From assembly GCA_910586245.1 (NCBI GenBank), contig CAJUFY010000001.1, forward strand, positions 248,001-312,000: DNA of 64,000 bases, written 5' to 3'. This stretch comes from an uncultured Christensenella sp. GTDB lineage: Bacteria > Bacillota > Clostridia > Christensenellales > Borkfalkiaceae. The notes beneath the pieces were generated by a model that searched no databases, had not been told where the DNA came from, and saw only the letters and a program-made list of their open reading frames with translations. A program made the translations under genes and the position numbers. This document shows, piece after piece, positions 31,705 to 40,524 of the stretch (position 1 is the first letter of the stretch; each line of letters opens with the position of its first letter).

Positions 31705-33825
31705 TCATTCGATCGTCGAATAATTGTTCATGAACATCGCCATATTCTGCCTGTTGCCCGCCGTATGCCCCAGGCAGGTAATCGTGAATCCCGATTGATC
31801 GCGGTTGCCCAGCCATGCGGGACGCACGACGCCGTAGTAAGCGGTTTCTCCGCTATCGTAACCGCGGGAGCCTTTCAGCGTTTCGTCGAAGACGAATTTG
31901 ATATAACCCTTGCCGTACATCTGCCACGTGCCGATCTTCGCGCCGTTCTTTTTGATCTCGTGCGAAGCCCTGTCGAGCGTCACTTCCGCGGATTCGTTGT
32001 AAATCGTCGCCGAACCCGAACTCACCGCCGCGTCGTTCGAATTGGTGAGTACCACCATTTCGAACCTTCCGCCGTCGGTATATGCGAACAGCTCCTCTTC
32101 GCTTACGGCTCGGTCGATTTCCCCGCCGTATCGGTTGGGATTGATGCACACGTCCCCCAGACTGTTCAGATAATACTGGTGAATCTGCGTCATGAACTGC
32201 GCGTTGCCGCGGTCCGTTCTCGCGATATATGCGGCAAGATGCATTCCGTTGTTCGCCGTATACAGATCGTTGTGTCCGGGCAGTACGACGCTGTATTCTT
32301 TGCAGCCCGCAACTTTCGAAGCGGCGCGCCACTGAAATGCGCCCATATACTTGTTGCCCTGATTCGTGGGATCGCCCGCGTTTACGTTCACGACGAGCCC
32401 TTCCGCCGCGCCGCGGTAGCTGCCCCAGACGCTCTCGCTTCTGCCGCCCCACATCTGATAAGCGCCCGCCAGCCAGTTATAGGAGTGCATGGAGTAATAG
32501 TAACTTTTGGATTCCGCGTTTACGGGATTTCCGGAAGCGTCGTACTCGTCCGTTTCGTCGGAAACGGTCACACCATCGTGACGGGCGATCACGGGCGCCT
32601 CCATCGCGCCGAGCGAAATCAGCCTGCCGTAAAAATCCGTTTTCACTTCTTTCCCGTCGAGAAAATCCCGATAATATTTGTTTTCGGCAGGGACGGACGA
32701 ACCGATGTCCTCCGCGTTTCCGCTTACGGCAAGGTTGCGCTGTCTTCTGATTTCTTCCCAGTCCTTGAAATTGCCGTCGGCATAAACGCCGTCTTTGCGC
32801 AGTCCCGTTTCGGGATCGAGTTCCAACAGCCAGTTCCCCGTCCCGAACGATCCGTAAGACATGTACATCGAACCGTCTTCCCCGTAAACGATCTGCGGGT
32901 CGATGGAGTTGACGTCGATGTTACCGTAAACGTTGTTCTGCGGAATCGCAGACTGCATTAAAACGCCCTTGTACGTAAACGAATCCCGATTCCAGTCCTT
33001 GCCTGCGATTTCGTCGATATGATACAGGACGATCGCCGCCTGCGAATAAGTCGTCGAAGGCGTGAATTTTTCGTTTGCGCTTTCGTGCCGCGTTCCCGCG
33101 ATCACGCTGTCGCTCATGACGGTGCAGGTATACAGCCAGTATCCGCCCCCGTGCGCAGGCACGACGTCGGGCGCCCACCACTGGATATTGCCCGTATTGT
33201 TCTTCGCGTTCATCCAGTCCTTTAACTGCTGCGGAATCACCGCCCCGTTCGAAAAATCGCCCGCGTGCGTCGTCTTCCCTTCGTATTTCCAGGAAATCCC
33301 GTCCTTCGAGGAATGAACGTCGTTCCCGTTCGCCCACCCCGTGGAAAACAGCCAGTAAGTCGAAGCGCCCATGTCCGTCGTTTCAACGAACGAGGGATCG
33401 TGCGTTTCGCCGAGCAGTTTCTGCCCCGAAATTTTCCCCGAATCCGTACCGATGTCCCCCGTGTAGCGGTAATTCGGATCGGTGATATAAGCGGGTACGA
33501 CTTCCACTCTGCCGTACGCGCCGTTTTTCAGTTCGTAGAGAAGATACCCTTCTCCTTGCGCGGTGAACTTCCCCGATTTTGCATCGTAAGAGGCAATCTC
33601 GTTGCGGGACGCCGCGGTACCGTCTTTATGAAACGCGTAAACGTTTTTTACGCCCTTTACAACCGTTTCGGACGCTTCCGCGGAAAGATATCCGCCGCCC
33701 AAATTGTCGTAACAAATTCTCGTTGCAACGCGTTCGGGCGCAGACGGCTCCGAACACGCCGAGAGCGCGGCGACCGTAAAGAATACGCCCAACGCAAGTG
33801 CCAACGGCCTGCATAATTTTTTCAT
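31705..33825 (-). CDS. GH43-family arabinanase-like lipoprotein
   Basis: A 706-residue secreted lipoprotein (lipobox LSAC near residue 24). A five-bladed beta-propeller of family GH43 is indicated by ETHDPSFVET (base Asp), QWWAPDVVPAHGGGYWLYT, IDPQIVYGEDG (pKa-modulating Asp) and GAMEAPVIARHDG (acid Glu). The C-terminal ~130 residues look like the beta-sandwich found after endo-arabinanase propellers. Likely substrate is arabinan or arabinoxylan side chains. I start at the ATG at 33825 (GGGGGG site), which leads directly into the signal peptide. Confidence 0.88.
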   Translation of the reverse strand: MKKLCRPLALALGVFFTVAALSACSEPSAPERVATRICYDNLGGGYLSAEASETVVKGVKNVYAFHKDGTAASRNEIASYDAKSGKFTAQGEGYLLYELKNGAYGRVEVVPAYITDPNYRYTGDIGTDSGKISGQKLLGETHDPSFVETTDMGASTYWLFSTGWANGNDVHSSKDGISWKYEGKTTHAGDFSNGAVIPQQLKDWMNAKNNTGNIQWWAPDVVPAHGGGYWLYTCTVMSDSVIAGTRHESANEKFTPSTTYSQAAIVLYHIDEIAGKDWNRDSFTYKGVLMQSAIPQNNVYGNIDVNSIDPQIVYGEDGSMYMSYGSFGTGNWLLELDPETGLRKDGVYADGNFKDWEEIRRQRNLAVSGNAEDIGSSVPAENKYYRDFLDGKEVKTDFYGRLISLGAMEAPVIARHDGVTVSDETDEYDASGNPVNAESKSYYYSMHSYNWLAGAYQMWGGRSESVWGSYRGAAEGLVVNVNAGDPTNQGNKYMGAFQWRAASKVAGCKEYSVVLPGHNDLYTANNGMHLAAYIARTDRGNAQFMTQIHQYYLNSLGDVCINPNRYGGEIDRAVSEEELFAYTDGGRFEMVVLTNSNDAAVSSGSATIYNESAEVTLDRASHEIKKNGAKIGTWQMYGKGYIKFVFDETLKGSRGYDSGETAYYGVVRPAWLGNRDQSGFTITCLGHTAGNRQNMAMFMNNYSTIE

Positions 33826-33856
33826 ATTGTTTCCCCCCGAATTGAAACTTTGTTTT

Positions 33857-33885
33857 ATTTTATCATAAAATATTTTAAATTGCAA
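33857..33885 (-). promoter_or_regulatory. Sigma-A promoter of the GH43 gene
   Basis: TTGCAA (33880-33885), 17-base spacer, TAAAAT (33857-33862) in a very AT-rich stretch. Confidence 0.6.
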
Positions 33886-33916
33886 TAAAATTTTAAAAAT
33901 TTCCTTTCAGAGAATG

Positions 33917-33958
33917 CAAACAGAACCGCCGAAGCGTTCGCTTCGGCGGTTCCGTTTG
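33917..33958 (-). terminator. Terminator-like hairpin
   Basis: Stem GAACCGCCGAAG / CTTCGGCGGTTC (33923-33952) with a 6-base loop, extended by CAAAC/GTTTG after one mismatch. It probably ends the flavoprotein operon read from the right; the U-tract is short. Confidence 0.6.
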
Positions 33959-33991
33959 AGAGAATATGAAAAAATTGTGGAGGGTAATCGT

Positions 33992-34057
33992 ATGATGTAT
34001 CCGTATCATACACCCCTTGCGTGTGCGTTGCGTGAAAGCGCGATTAAAACGGCGTAA
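33992..34057 (+). CDS. Candidate 21-residue small ORF
   Basis: ATG preceded by GGAGGG with a 7-base spacer; the product MMYPYHTPLACALRESAIKTA ends at TAA two bases before the stop of the convergent flavoprotein gene. A short palindrome (GTATGAT/ATCATAC, 33990-34011) covers its start. No family is recognised; expression is unproven. Confidence 0.3.
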   Translation: MMYPYHTPLACALRESAIKTA

Positions 34058-34059
34058 AA

Positions 34060-35577
34060 TCAAAGGTATTTTTCTACGATCGCCTGCGCGACGCGCAAGC
34101 CGTCCGCGGCGGAAGAGGTAATGCCGCCCGCGTAGCCACAGCCCTCGCCGCACGGATACACGCCGCGCACGGACGTCTGAAAATCCTCTCCGCGCACAAT
34201 GCGGACGGGGGAAGAGGTGCGCGACTCCACGCCCGTGAGCACCGCCTCGTAAGCGGCAAAGCCCGCCAGACGGCGGTCCATATCGGGCAAAGCCGATTTC
34301 AGCGCCGCAAGAATTTGTTCCGGAAAGATCGCCTTCATCGGCGCGAACGCCGTTGCGGGCGCGTAGGTGGGCTTTACTTCGCCGAAATAATAGCTTTCTT
34401 TATCACATAAAAAGTCGCCGACGAGCTGCACGGGCGCACGGTATCCGCCGCCTGCCGCCTTATACGCCGCGCGTTCGAGTCTGCGCTGAAATTCGACGCC
34501 CGCCAAAGGGTGTTCGCTTGCGAAATCTTCCCGCTTGACCTGCGCCACGAGCGCGGAGTTCGCGTTGCGTCCGTCCCGCGCGAAGTTGCTCATGCCGTTT
34601 ACGACCACGCCGCCCGCTTCGCTCGCCGAGGGTACGACCGTACCGCCCGGACACATGCAAAACGTAAACGCGGCGCGCGCGCCCGCGTGCGACACGAGTT
34701 TGTAGTCGGCAGGCGGCAGCGCGGCGTAACCCGAGCCGTATTGCGCCCTTCCGATCGCCGTTTGCAAATGCTCGATCCGCACCCCCACGGCAAATTCCTT
34801 CTGTTCGACGGGGAACCCGCGTGACAGCAGCAATTCGAATGTATCCCGCGCGCTGTGTCCGACGGCAAGCACGAGAAGATCCGCCTCCTCGCGCACGCCG
34901 TTGATTTTTACGGCGGATAGCGCGCCGTTTTTGCTCTCGATTCCGTCCAGTTTGCTTTCGAAACGCACTTCGCCACCGCCGGCAAGAATGAACGCGCGCA
35001 AATTCGCGATCACCGTTTTCAGTTTGTCGCTGCCGATGTGCGGCTTCCCGAAATAGCCGATCTCTTCGGGCGCACCGAATTGCAGAAAAGTTTCGATCAC
35101 GTCGCGGTTCAAAGGACTGTTCGTCTGCGTATTCAGTTTTCCGTCCGAAAAAGTTCCCGCGCCGCCTTCGCCGAACTGCACGTTGCTTTCGGGATCGAGA
35201 ACCCCCGTTTCGGAAAAACGCGCCACGTCGCGCGCACGATCTTCCACCCGCTTCCCGCGCTCGACGACAATCGGTTTGATTCCGTGCTGAATCAGACGCA
35301 CGGCGCAGAACAAACCCGCGGGGCCCGCCCCCGCGATCACGACTTTGGGCGCGGGTTTTTTAATTTGCAAAAACTCCCGCGCGGGCGCGCGTTCCGCCGC
35401 GTCCGAACACTCCACCGAATATACCCAACGGATATCCGCTTTGTCGCGGGCGTCCAGCGACTTTTTTAATATTTTAAAATATTTGCAGGGCGCGCGAAGC
35501 TTTTTTTCGCAGAGCTTTAACAGGCGGTTTTCCTTCTCGTGCGGGCGCAGAATCAGATTGTGCAGCGTCAGCTTCAT
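34060..35577 (-). CDS. FAD-dependent dehydrogenase-like flavoprotein (COG2509)
   Basis: A 505-residue flavoprotein. A dinucleotide-binding fold begins at about residue 78 (VVIAGAGPAGLFCAVRLIQHG) followed by VQFGEGGAGTFSDGKLNT and the C-terminal YPCGEGCGYAGGITSSAADG. The N-terminal ~75 residues form the small lobe typical of the group. The electron partner and substrate are unknown. Start ATG at 35577 overlaps the upstream flavoprotein gene by four bases (ATGA). Confidence 0.88.
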   Translation of the reverse strand: MKLTLHNLILRPHEKENRLLKLCEKKLRAPCKYFKILKKSLDARDKADIRWVYSVECSDAAERAPAREFLQIKKPAPKVVIAGAGPAGLFCAVRLIQHGIKPIVVERGKRVEDRARDVARFSETGVLDPESNVQFGEGGAGTFSDGKLNTQTNSPLNRDVIETFLQFGAPEEIGYFGKPHIGSDKLKTVIANLRAFILAGGGEVRFESKLDGIESKNGALSAVKINGVREEADLLVLAVGHSARDTFELLLSRGFPVEQKEFAVGVRIEHLQTAIGRAQYGSGYAALPPADYKLVSHAGARAAFTFCMCPGGTVVPSASEAGGVVVNGMSNFARDGRNANSALVAQVKREDFASEHPLAGVEFQRRLERAAYKAAGGGYRAPVQLVGDFLCDKESYYFGEVKPTYAPATAFAPMKAIFPEQILAALKSALPDMDRRLAGFAAYEAVLTGVESRTSSPVRIVRGEDFQTSVRGVYPCGEGCGYAGGITSSAADGLRVAQAIVEKYL

Positions 35578-36701
35578 ACGATTCCCTCCGCAACGCAACT
35601 TGCCGAAGTAAACGCCCATTGCAAGTTGTAGCCTCCGCACTCGCCGTCCGCGTTCAAAATTTCCCCCGCAAAATAGAGGTTGCTCCGTTTCAGGCTCATA
35701 AAATGCTCGTCCGTTTCCGAAAGCGGAATGCCGCCGCGCGTCACTTGCGCGCGCGGAAATCCGAGCGTGCCCGTAACGGTCAGCGGATAACGCTTCACGA
35801 GCGCCGCAAGCCGTTCCGCATTTCCGCCCGCGCGTTTTTCCAAAACTCTGCCCAAACCGTTGTTCACGATACACAGCAGCCCGCCCTTGCGCCCGATTGC
35901 CGCGCGCAGACGGTCTTCCTCCACGTCGGGCAACAGATCGAGCAGGAGTTCGTCCCCCGTCTCCGCATAGGAGGAAGCGCGGAACACCGCGTCGCCCGAA
36001 ACGCCGCAATCGGTAAACAGCACGTCTCCGCGGCAACGGAAAACTTCTTTCTCTTTCCGCCGCACGCAAAGCTCGGCTTCCGTGCGAATTCCCTTTAACC
36101 CGCGCACGCCTTCCACGGCGCAGCGAAGCTGCACGAGCCGCGGGGAAAGCGGAACAAGCGTATGCCCGAACGCTTTTGCAAGCGCGTACGCGGCGCCGTC
36201 CGTGCCGAAGTTTTCCGCCGCTTTGCCGCCCGCCGCCAACACGACTGCGTCCGCGCGCATATGTCCGCCCGCGAACGTAAGCGTAAATGCGCCGTCGTAT
36301 GCAAGCCCCGTCACGTGTGCGTCCAGCCGCACGTCAACGCCCAGGCGTTCCAGTTCAAAGCGGAAAAGATCGGTCACTGCGGAAGCCTGTCTGCCGCACG
36401 GGTATACTCTGCCCCGTTCGTCGGGCAGGAAGATTCCGCCCAAACTTTCTAAAAAGGAAATAAATTCTTCGGCGCCGAATTTCCCGAGCGCGCGCGCGAC
36501 CTTTTGCGGCTCGTCCGAAAAATAGCGATCCGCGCTCATACGTACGTTGGTGACGTTTCCCTGTCCGTTCCCCGTCGCCGAAAGTTTCCGCCCCAGCCGC
36601 GCGCCGCGTTCGAGTACGGTAACGGGAAACCCCCGCCTTGCAAGCAGCACGGCGCAAACCATGCCCGCCGCGCCGCCGCCGATAATTGCGATATTCTTCA
36701 T
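35574..36701 (-). CDS. HI0933/BaiN-family FAD-binding oxidoreductase
   Basis: A 375-residue flavoprotein of the HI0933 (TIGR00275) family. It has NIAIIGGGAAGM at residues 3-14, then GRKLSATGNGQGNVTN and the C-terminal FAGEILNADGECGGYNLQWA signature. Members are reductases of uncertain substrate (BaiN acts on bile acid intermediates). The start MKNI at 36701 fits the family; a GTG two codons earlier is possible. There is no Shine-Dalgarno, and a -10 (TAAGAT) ends six bases before this ATG. Confidence 0.88.
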   Translation of the reverse strand: MKNIAIIGGGAAGMVCAVLLARRGFPVTVLERGARLGRKLSATGNGQGNVTNVRMSADRYFSDEPQKVARALGKFGAEEFISFLESLGGIFLPDERGRVYPCGRQASAVTDLFRFELERLGVDVRLDAHVTGLAYDGAFTLTFAGGHMRADAVVLAAGGKAAENFGTDGAAYALAKAFGHTLVPLSPRLVQLRCAVEGVRGLKGIRTEAELCVRRKEKEVFRCRGDVLFTDCGVSGDAVFRASSYAETGDELLLDLLPDVEEDRLRAAIGRKGGLLCIVNNGLGRVLEKRAGGNAERLAALVKRYPLTVTGTLGFPRAQVTRGGIPLSETDEHFMSLKRSNLYFAGEILNADGECGGYNLQWAFTSASCVAEGIV

Positions 36702-36707
36702 AATCAC

Positions 36708-36736
36708 ATCTTACCGCATTCAAAAAGTTTTGTCAA
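36708..36736 (-). promoter_or_regulatory. Sigma-A promoter at the start of the flavoprotein operon
   Basis: TTGACA (36731-36736), 17-base spacer, TAAGAT (36708-36713). Expected start is base 36701, the A of the ATG. Confidence 0.65.
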
Positions 36737-36740
36737 TGGA

Positions 36741-36769
36741 TTGACAGGTTTCCGAATCCGTGTTAAAAT
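36741..36769 (+). promoter_or_regulatory. Extended -10 promoter of the DUF1508 gene
   Basis: TTGACA (36741-36746), 17-base spacer, TAAAAT (36764-36769) with TG at 36761-36762. Its -35 lies four bases from the -35 of the divergent flavoprotein promoter. Confidence 0.78.
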
Positions 36770-36794
36770 AATAAGGAATAGACAGGAGAAGCAT

Positions 36795-37823
36795 ATGACT
36801 GGATTATTGATTACGGTTACGATTGCGGAATATTTAAAAGAAAACGTCGTGCTTACGGCAATTCTCGCGGCAGTGCTCGTACTCATTCTCGCGCTCATGA
36901 TTGCGATGATCGCGCTTGCGGCGAAACGGAAAAAGAAATGCAAAACGGAAACGGACGAAGCGGAAGAAGAACTGAAAGAAGTGCGCGAAGAAACGCCGCT
37001 TCTGCCGCCTGCGGAAGAAAGAGCATTGCTCTCCGCCGCCGAAAACGCGCCCGAAGCGGAAGGCGAACCTGCCCGTCCCGAAGAAGTGATCATTTTAGGA
37101 CCTCCTGCCGAAGAAGAAACGGAGTTTTCGAAAAAACCACTTGAAGAACCCGTTCCCGAAGACCCCTCGTTAGCCCCCCACCCTTTGCAGGAAGAACCCG
37201 CCGAGGAAGTAAAAGAAGAAACAACGGAAGAAAAGACGGAACCCGTAAAACAGGAAAAACCTGCGGCGGCAAAAAAAGCGCCCGCAAAGAAAGCGCAAAA
37301 AACCGCGGCGGAACCCAAAGAAAAAAAGACGGAACCGAAACCGAAGCCCGCGCCCAAAAAAGAGCCCGTTTCAAAGGAACCCGCCGCGCCGCAAAGCAAA
37401 ACCAAGAAGAAAGTAAACGTTCCGAAGGGATTTTCCTTTGCGCCCAGCCCCAACGCCGTTCCCAAAAAGAACGCCACCACCGCCTACAACGGGAAATGGA
37501 TCATCAAATCCACGGGAAAGAATAAGTTCTTGTTCGAATTGTACGCTTCCAACGGCGAAAAAATGCTGACCAGCGGCCTGTATTCCTCCGCTTCGGGCGC
37601 GCGGAACGGAATCGACACGTACAAGAAAAACATCGAAAACGGAAAGTTCGAAATCATTCAGACGAAAACGGGAGATTTCATCTTTCAGCTGCTCAACGCA
37701 CGCGGTTCGCTGATGGCGCTGGGCGCAGATTACAAAACGCGCACGCGCTGCGAAAACGCGGTCGAATCGACCAAACGTTTTGCCGCGACGGCGGACATCG
37801 AAGATTTATCGAAAGATTTATAA
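36795..37823 (+). CDS. Membrane-tethered DUF1508 (YegP-like) protein
   Basis: A 342-residue protein in three parts: an N-terminal membrane helix (about residues 18-42), a long low-complexity Glu/Pro/Lys/Ala region (about 50-235; acidic first, then Lys-rich) and two C-terminal DUF1508 repeats (NGKWIIKSTGKNKFLFELYA; then FEIIQTKTGDFIFQLLNARG). DUF1508 domains are small beta-alpha units of unknown function; a tether of this kind is unusual. I start at the ATG at 36795 after AGGAG and a strong promoter; a longer frame reaching 36504 crosses that promoter. Confidence 0.87.
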   Translation: MTGLLITVTIAEYLKENVVLTAILAAVLVLILALMIAMIALAAKRKKKCKTETDEAEEELKEVREETPLLPPAEERALLSAAENAPEAEGEPARPEEVIILGPPAEEETEFSKKPLEEPVPEDPSLAPHPLQEEPAEEVKEETTEEKTEPVKQEKPAAAKKAPAKKAQKTAAEPKEKKTEPKPKPAPKKEPVSKEPAAPQSKTKKKVNVPKGFSFAPSPNAVPKKNATTAYNGKWIIKSTGKNKFLFELYASNGEKMLTSGLYSSASGARNGIDTYKKNIENGKFEIIQTKTGDFIFQLLNARGSLMALGADYKTRTRCENAVESTKRFAATADIEDLSKDL

Positions 37824-37840
37824 CGTTTTTACGTTCAAAG

Positions 37841-37872
37841 GAGCGGCGACACGTACGTGTCGCCGCTCTTTT
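37841..37872. terminator. Bidirectional terminator
   Basis: Perfect stem GAGCGGCGACAC / GTGTCGCCGCTC (37841-37868) with A- and T-tracts on the two sides, between the convergent DUF1508 and Mrp genes. Confidence 0.85.
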
Positions 37873-37883
37873 GATTTTACCGT

Positions 37884-38720
37884 TTAATTTTTGATTTCGC
37901 GCGCACCCTCGATCTGCGCGAAAATTTCCGCAAGCGCGTCGGTATCCGCTTCTTCGATTCTGCCTTCGTCGGCAAGCCGCGCAACGGCGGGATCGATCGG
38001 AATACGCGCCGTCGCAAGGAAAGCGTATTTTTTGCCCAGCTCTTCCGCCTTGCTCGCACCGAAAATTTCGTGTTTTTTTCCGCAGTCGGGGCAGGCAAAA
38101 TAACTCATGTTTTCGGCAAGTCCCAAAACGGGAATATGCATCATTTCCGCCATTTTCACCGCTTTTTTCACGATCATTTCCACCAAATCCTGCGGCGTGG
38201 TGACGATTACGATCCCGCTGAGCGGAATGCTCTGATACACCGAAAGCGGCACGTCGCCCGTTCCGGGCGGCATATCGATGAACATGATATCCACGTCCTG
38301 CCACAGTACGTCCGTCCAGAACTGCACCGCCGCGCCCGCGATCAGCGAACCGCGCCATACGACGGGGTCTTCTTCATGTTCCAAAAGCGCATTCATCGAC
38401 ATCGTCTGCACGCCGCCCTTCGAACAAACGGGATAAATCGTCCCCTCTTCCCCGCGCGCACGTTCGTGCACGCCGAACATTTTCGGAATGGAAGGGCCCG
38501 TGATATCGGCGTCCAGCACGGCGACGCGGTAACCGCGCGCCAACGCGCGAACGGCAAGCAAAGAAGTCACGAGGGATTTCCCCACGCCACCCTTCCCGCT
38601 TGCCACGGCGATCACTTTTTTGACCCGCGCTTTTTTATGCAACGGTTTGATGAACGATTTTTTATCCCGCGATCCGCAATTACTCCCGCAGGTCGAGCAG
38701 TCGTGCGTACAATCAGACAT
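37884..38720 (-). CDS. mrp: Mrp/NBP35-type iron-sulfur carrier ATPase
   Basis: A 278-residue P-loop ATPase. Deviant Walker A SGKGGVGKS at about residues 41-49, switch DADITGPSIPKMFG, DMPPGTGD, and a CPDCGKKH cluster-binding motif. An extra N-terminal Cys cluster (CTHDCSTCGSNC) is present. Members bind and pass on iron-sulfur clusters. Single-gene unit with its own promoter. Confidence 0.93.
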   Translation of the reverse strand: MSDCTHDCSTCGSNCGSRDKKSFIKPLHKKARVKKVIAVASGKGGVGKSLVTSLLAVRALARGYRVAVLDADITGPSIPKMFGVHERARGEEGTIYPVCSKGGVQTMSMNALLEHEEDPVVWRGSLIAGAAVQFWTDVLWQDVDIMFIDMPPGTGDVPLSVYQSIPLSGIVIVTTPQDLVEMIVKKAVKMAEMMHIPVLGLAENMSYFACPDCGKKHEIFGASKAEELGKKYAFLATARIPIDPAVARLADEGRIEEADTDALAEIFAQIEGAREIKN

Positions 38721-38746
38721 ACGTTTCTCCGAAAATTTTTTCTTCT

Positions 38747-38775
38747 ATTGTATTCCCAATTTTCGGAAAAGTCAA
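38747..38775 (-). promoter_or_regulatory. Sigma-A promoter of mrp
   Basis: TTGACT (38770-38775), 17-base spacer, TACAAT (38747-38752), about 27 bases before the ATG. Confidence 0.72.
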
Positions 38776-38811
38776 CCGCTTTCGCTTTTTTATTCTTTCC
38801 CGCGCTCCCTT

Positions 38812-40524
38812 TTACAAGTCTTTGGCGAGAATGATGCTCTCGTAAGGTTCCAGCGTAATTTCGCCTTTCACCGTTTTCAATTCGGCGTGGTAGGTCATAT
38901 ACAGCAGCCTGTATCCGCTCGGATCAAAACGAAAAGAAACGCTTTCGTTCCGCATATTATGCAGCATGACCGCTTCCTGGCGTTCGGAAACCATTTTATA
39001 GGAAGTCACGTCGTCCGCCGCGGTGAACGCCTCGTACTTTCCCCGAAAGAGCGCTTCGTTCTCGCAGCGGATATGAATGAGGGTACGGATTGCCGAAAGC
39101 ACCGAATCCGGATCGGTATTCTGTTCCTCGAACGGCTGCGTATAATCACTCTTATCGGGCTTTTTGCCGTAAATATTCCAGTAATTCAAGCGGGTCGTCT
39201 GCAACGGATCGCCCTTTGCCCAGGGGAAAGACAGTTTGAAAATTTCCCCGCTGTTCTTGTTGCCCAACATGCCCAATTCGTCGCCGTAATACATGAAAGG
39301 AAGCCCTTCGAGCGTGAGCGTAAACATCTGCGCCAGTTTGATTTTGCGGGGATCGTTGTCGAACACGCCCGCCATGCGGTTTACGTCGGCATCCGTCTGG
39401 AAGGGCGCGTTGATATAATTTCCGCCCGTAACTTTGCGGTATTTGTTGTAATCGGAAGCAAATTTTTGCCCCAGTTTGTTCCCGTTCCGCGGATTTTTCA
39501 ATTCGTCCCGCAGCGCGTAAATGAGCCCGAAGTCGAAATCCGATTTGATCGAACGCATATATTCCGCGCGCTGATTCACGTCGCCCGTAAGAACTTCACC
39601 CACGAGATACGTTTCGGGATTCACCGTTTTGCAATAATCGTAAAATTCCGACCAAAACTCGTAGTTATACTCTTCCACGCTCTTCGGATCCGACTTCGGA
39701 ATTTCCGCCTTCGAATAAATATGCGGCACGGAATCGAGACGGAATCCCGCGCAGCCCTTATCGAGCCAGAATTCGGCGATTTTTTTCACCTCGTCGCGCG
39801 TCGACTGATTGTCGTAATTCAAATCGGGCATGTAACCCGCGTACAGGCTCGCGGCGATTTCGGTATCTGCGGTTTCGCTGTCCTTGTCGTAAGGATTGCC
39901 CTGTTTGTCGTAACGGCTCCAACTGTCGTAGCCGAGTACGGCGGCGTCGAGATTGACGTCCTCTTTGTTTTCGATATCGTTATAAAAACGGTAGTATTCG
40001 CGGTAAGGGCTGTCCGGATTGTTCAACGCGTCCAGAAACCACGGATGTTTGTTCGAAGTGCAATTCAGCACCAGATCGATCACCACGGCGATACCGCGTT
40101 TATCGCACTCTTCGATCAGCTCGTCGAAGTCGTCCATCGTTCCGTACTGCGGATCAATCGCGTAGTAATCTTCGATATCGTATTTATGGAAGGTGCTTGC
40201 AGGCATGATCGGCAGCAACCACATCCCCGTAATGCCGAGGTCGTCATCGGTATTCGGATCGCCGTCGTTTAAATAGTCGAGTTTCTGAATGAGCCCCCGT
40301 AAGTCGCCGATTCCGTCCCCGTCCGAATCCGCAAACGAATAGACGAACATGGTATACCACGCGCCTTGATAGGGCTTATCCATCTGATAAGTCACGGAGC
40401 GATCCACCGCAAGCGTGACGCTTTGGGGCGCGCCCTTCCCGCAACCGGAAACGGCAAGAGAACAGGCAAAAGCAGCCGCAACGGCGGCGCATACGGACGC
40501 CGCGCGCGTAAATTTCTTTCTCAT
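38812..40524 (-). CDS. GH13-family amylase-like lipoprotein with atypical active site
   Basis: A 570-residue lipoprotein (lipobox SGC near residue 28) with a GH13 (beta/alpha)8 barrel. The nucleophile Asp264 (GFRLDSVPH), acid Glu310 (LVGEVLTGD) and third Asp391 are in place. Two conserved active-site histidines are changed: region I reads LVLNCTS (Cys155 in place of His) and region IV reads FDNDPRK (Asn390 in place of His). Catalysis may be altered. The ATG at 40524 overlaps the Ig-like lipoprotein gene by four bases (ATGA), so the two are coupled. Probably acts on alpha-glucans at the surface. Confidence 0.9.
   Translation of the reverse strand: MRKKFTRAASVCAAVAAAFACSLAVSGCGKGAPQSVTLAVDRSVTYQMDKPYQGAWYTMFVYSFADSDGDGIGDLRGLIQKLDYLNDGDPNTDDDLGITGMWLLPIMPASTFHKYDIEDYYAIDPQYGTMDDFDELIEECDKRGIAVVIDLVLNCTSNKHPWFLDALNNPDSPYREYYRFYNDIENKEDVNLDAAVLGYDSWSRYDKQGNPYDKDSETADTEIAASLYAGYMPDLNYDNQSTRDEVKKIAEFWLDKGCAGFRLDSVPHIYSKAEIPKSDPKSVEEYNYEFWSEFYDYCKTVNPETYLVGEVLTGDVNQRAEYMRSIKSDFDFGLIYALRDELKNPRNGNKLGQKFASDYNKYRKVTGGNYINAPFQTDADVNRMAGVFDNDPRKIKLAQMFTLTLEGLPFMYYGDELGMLGNKNSGEIFKLSFPWAKGDPLQTTRLNYWNIYGKKPDKSDYTQPFEEQNTDPDSVLSAIRTLIHIRCENEALFRGKYEAFTAADDVTSYKMVSERQEAVMLHNMRNESVSFRFDPSGYRLLYMTYHAELKTVKGEITLEPYESIILAKDL

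Noticed and set aside
33826..34059. Search for an RNA gene in the gap before the GH43 gene
   Set aside because: Only a promoter, a terminator-like hairpin and the candidate small ORF are visible; no tRNA or known regulatory RNA pattern.
38620..40272. Long plus-strand frame opposite the GH13 gene
   Set aside because: It starts in the mrp coding region and runs antisense through a clear GH13 gene; composition is that of a shadow frame.
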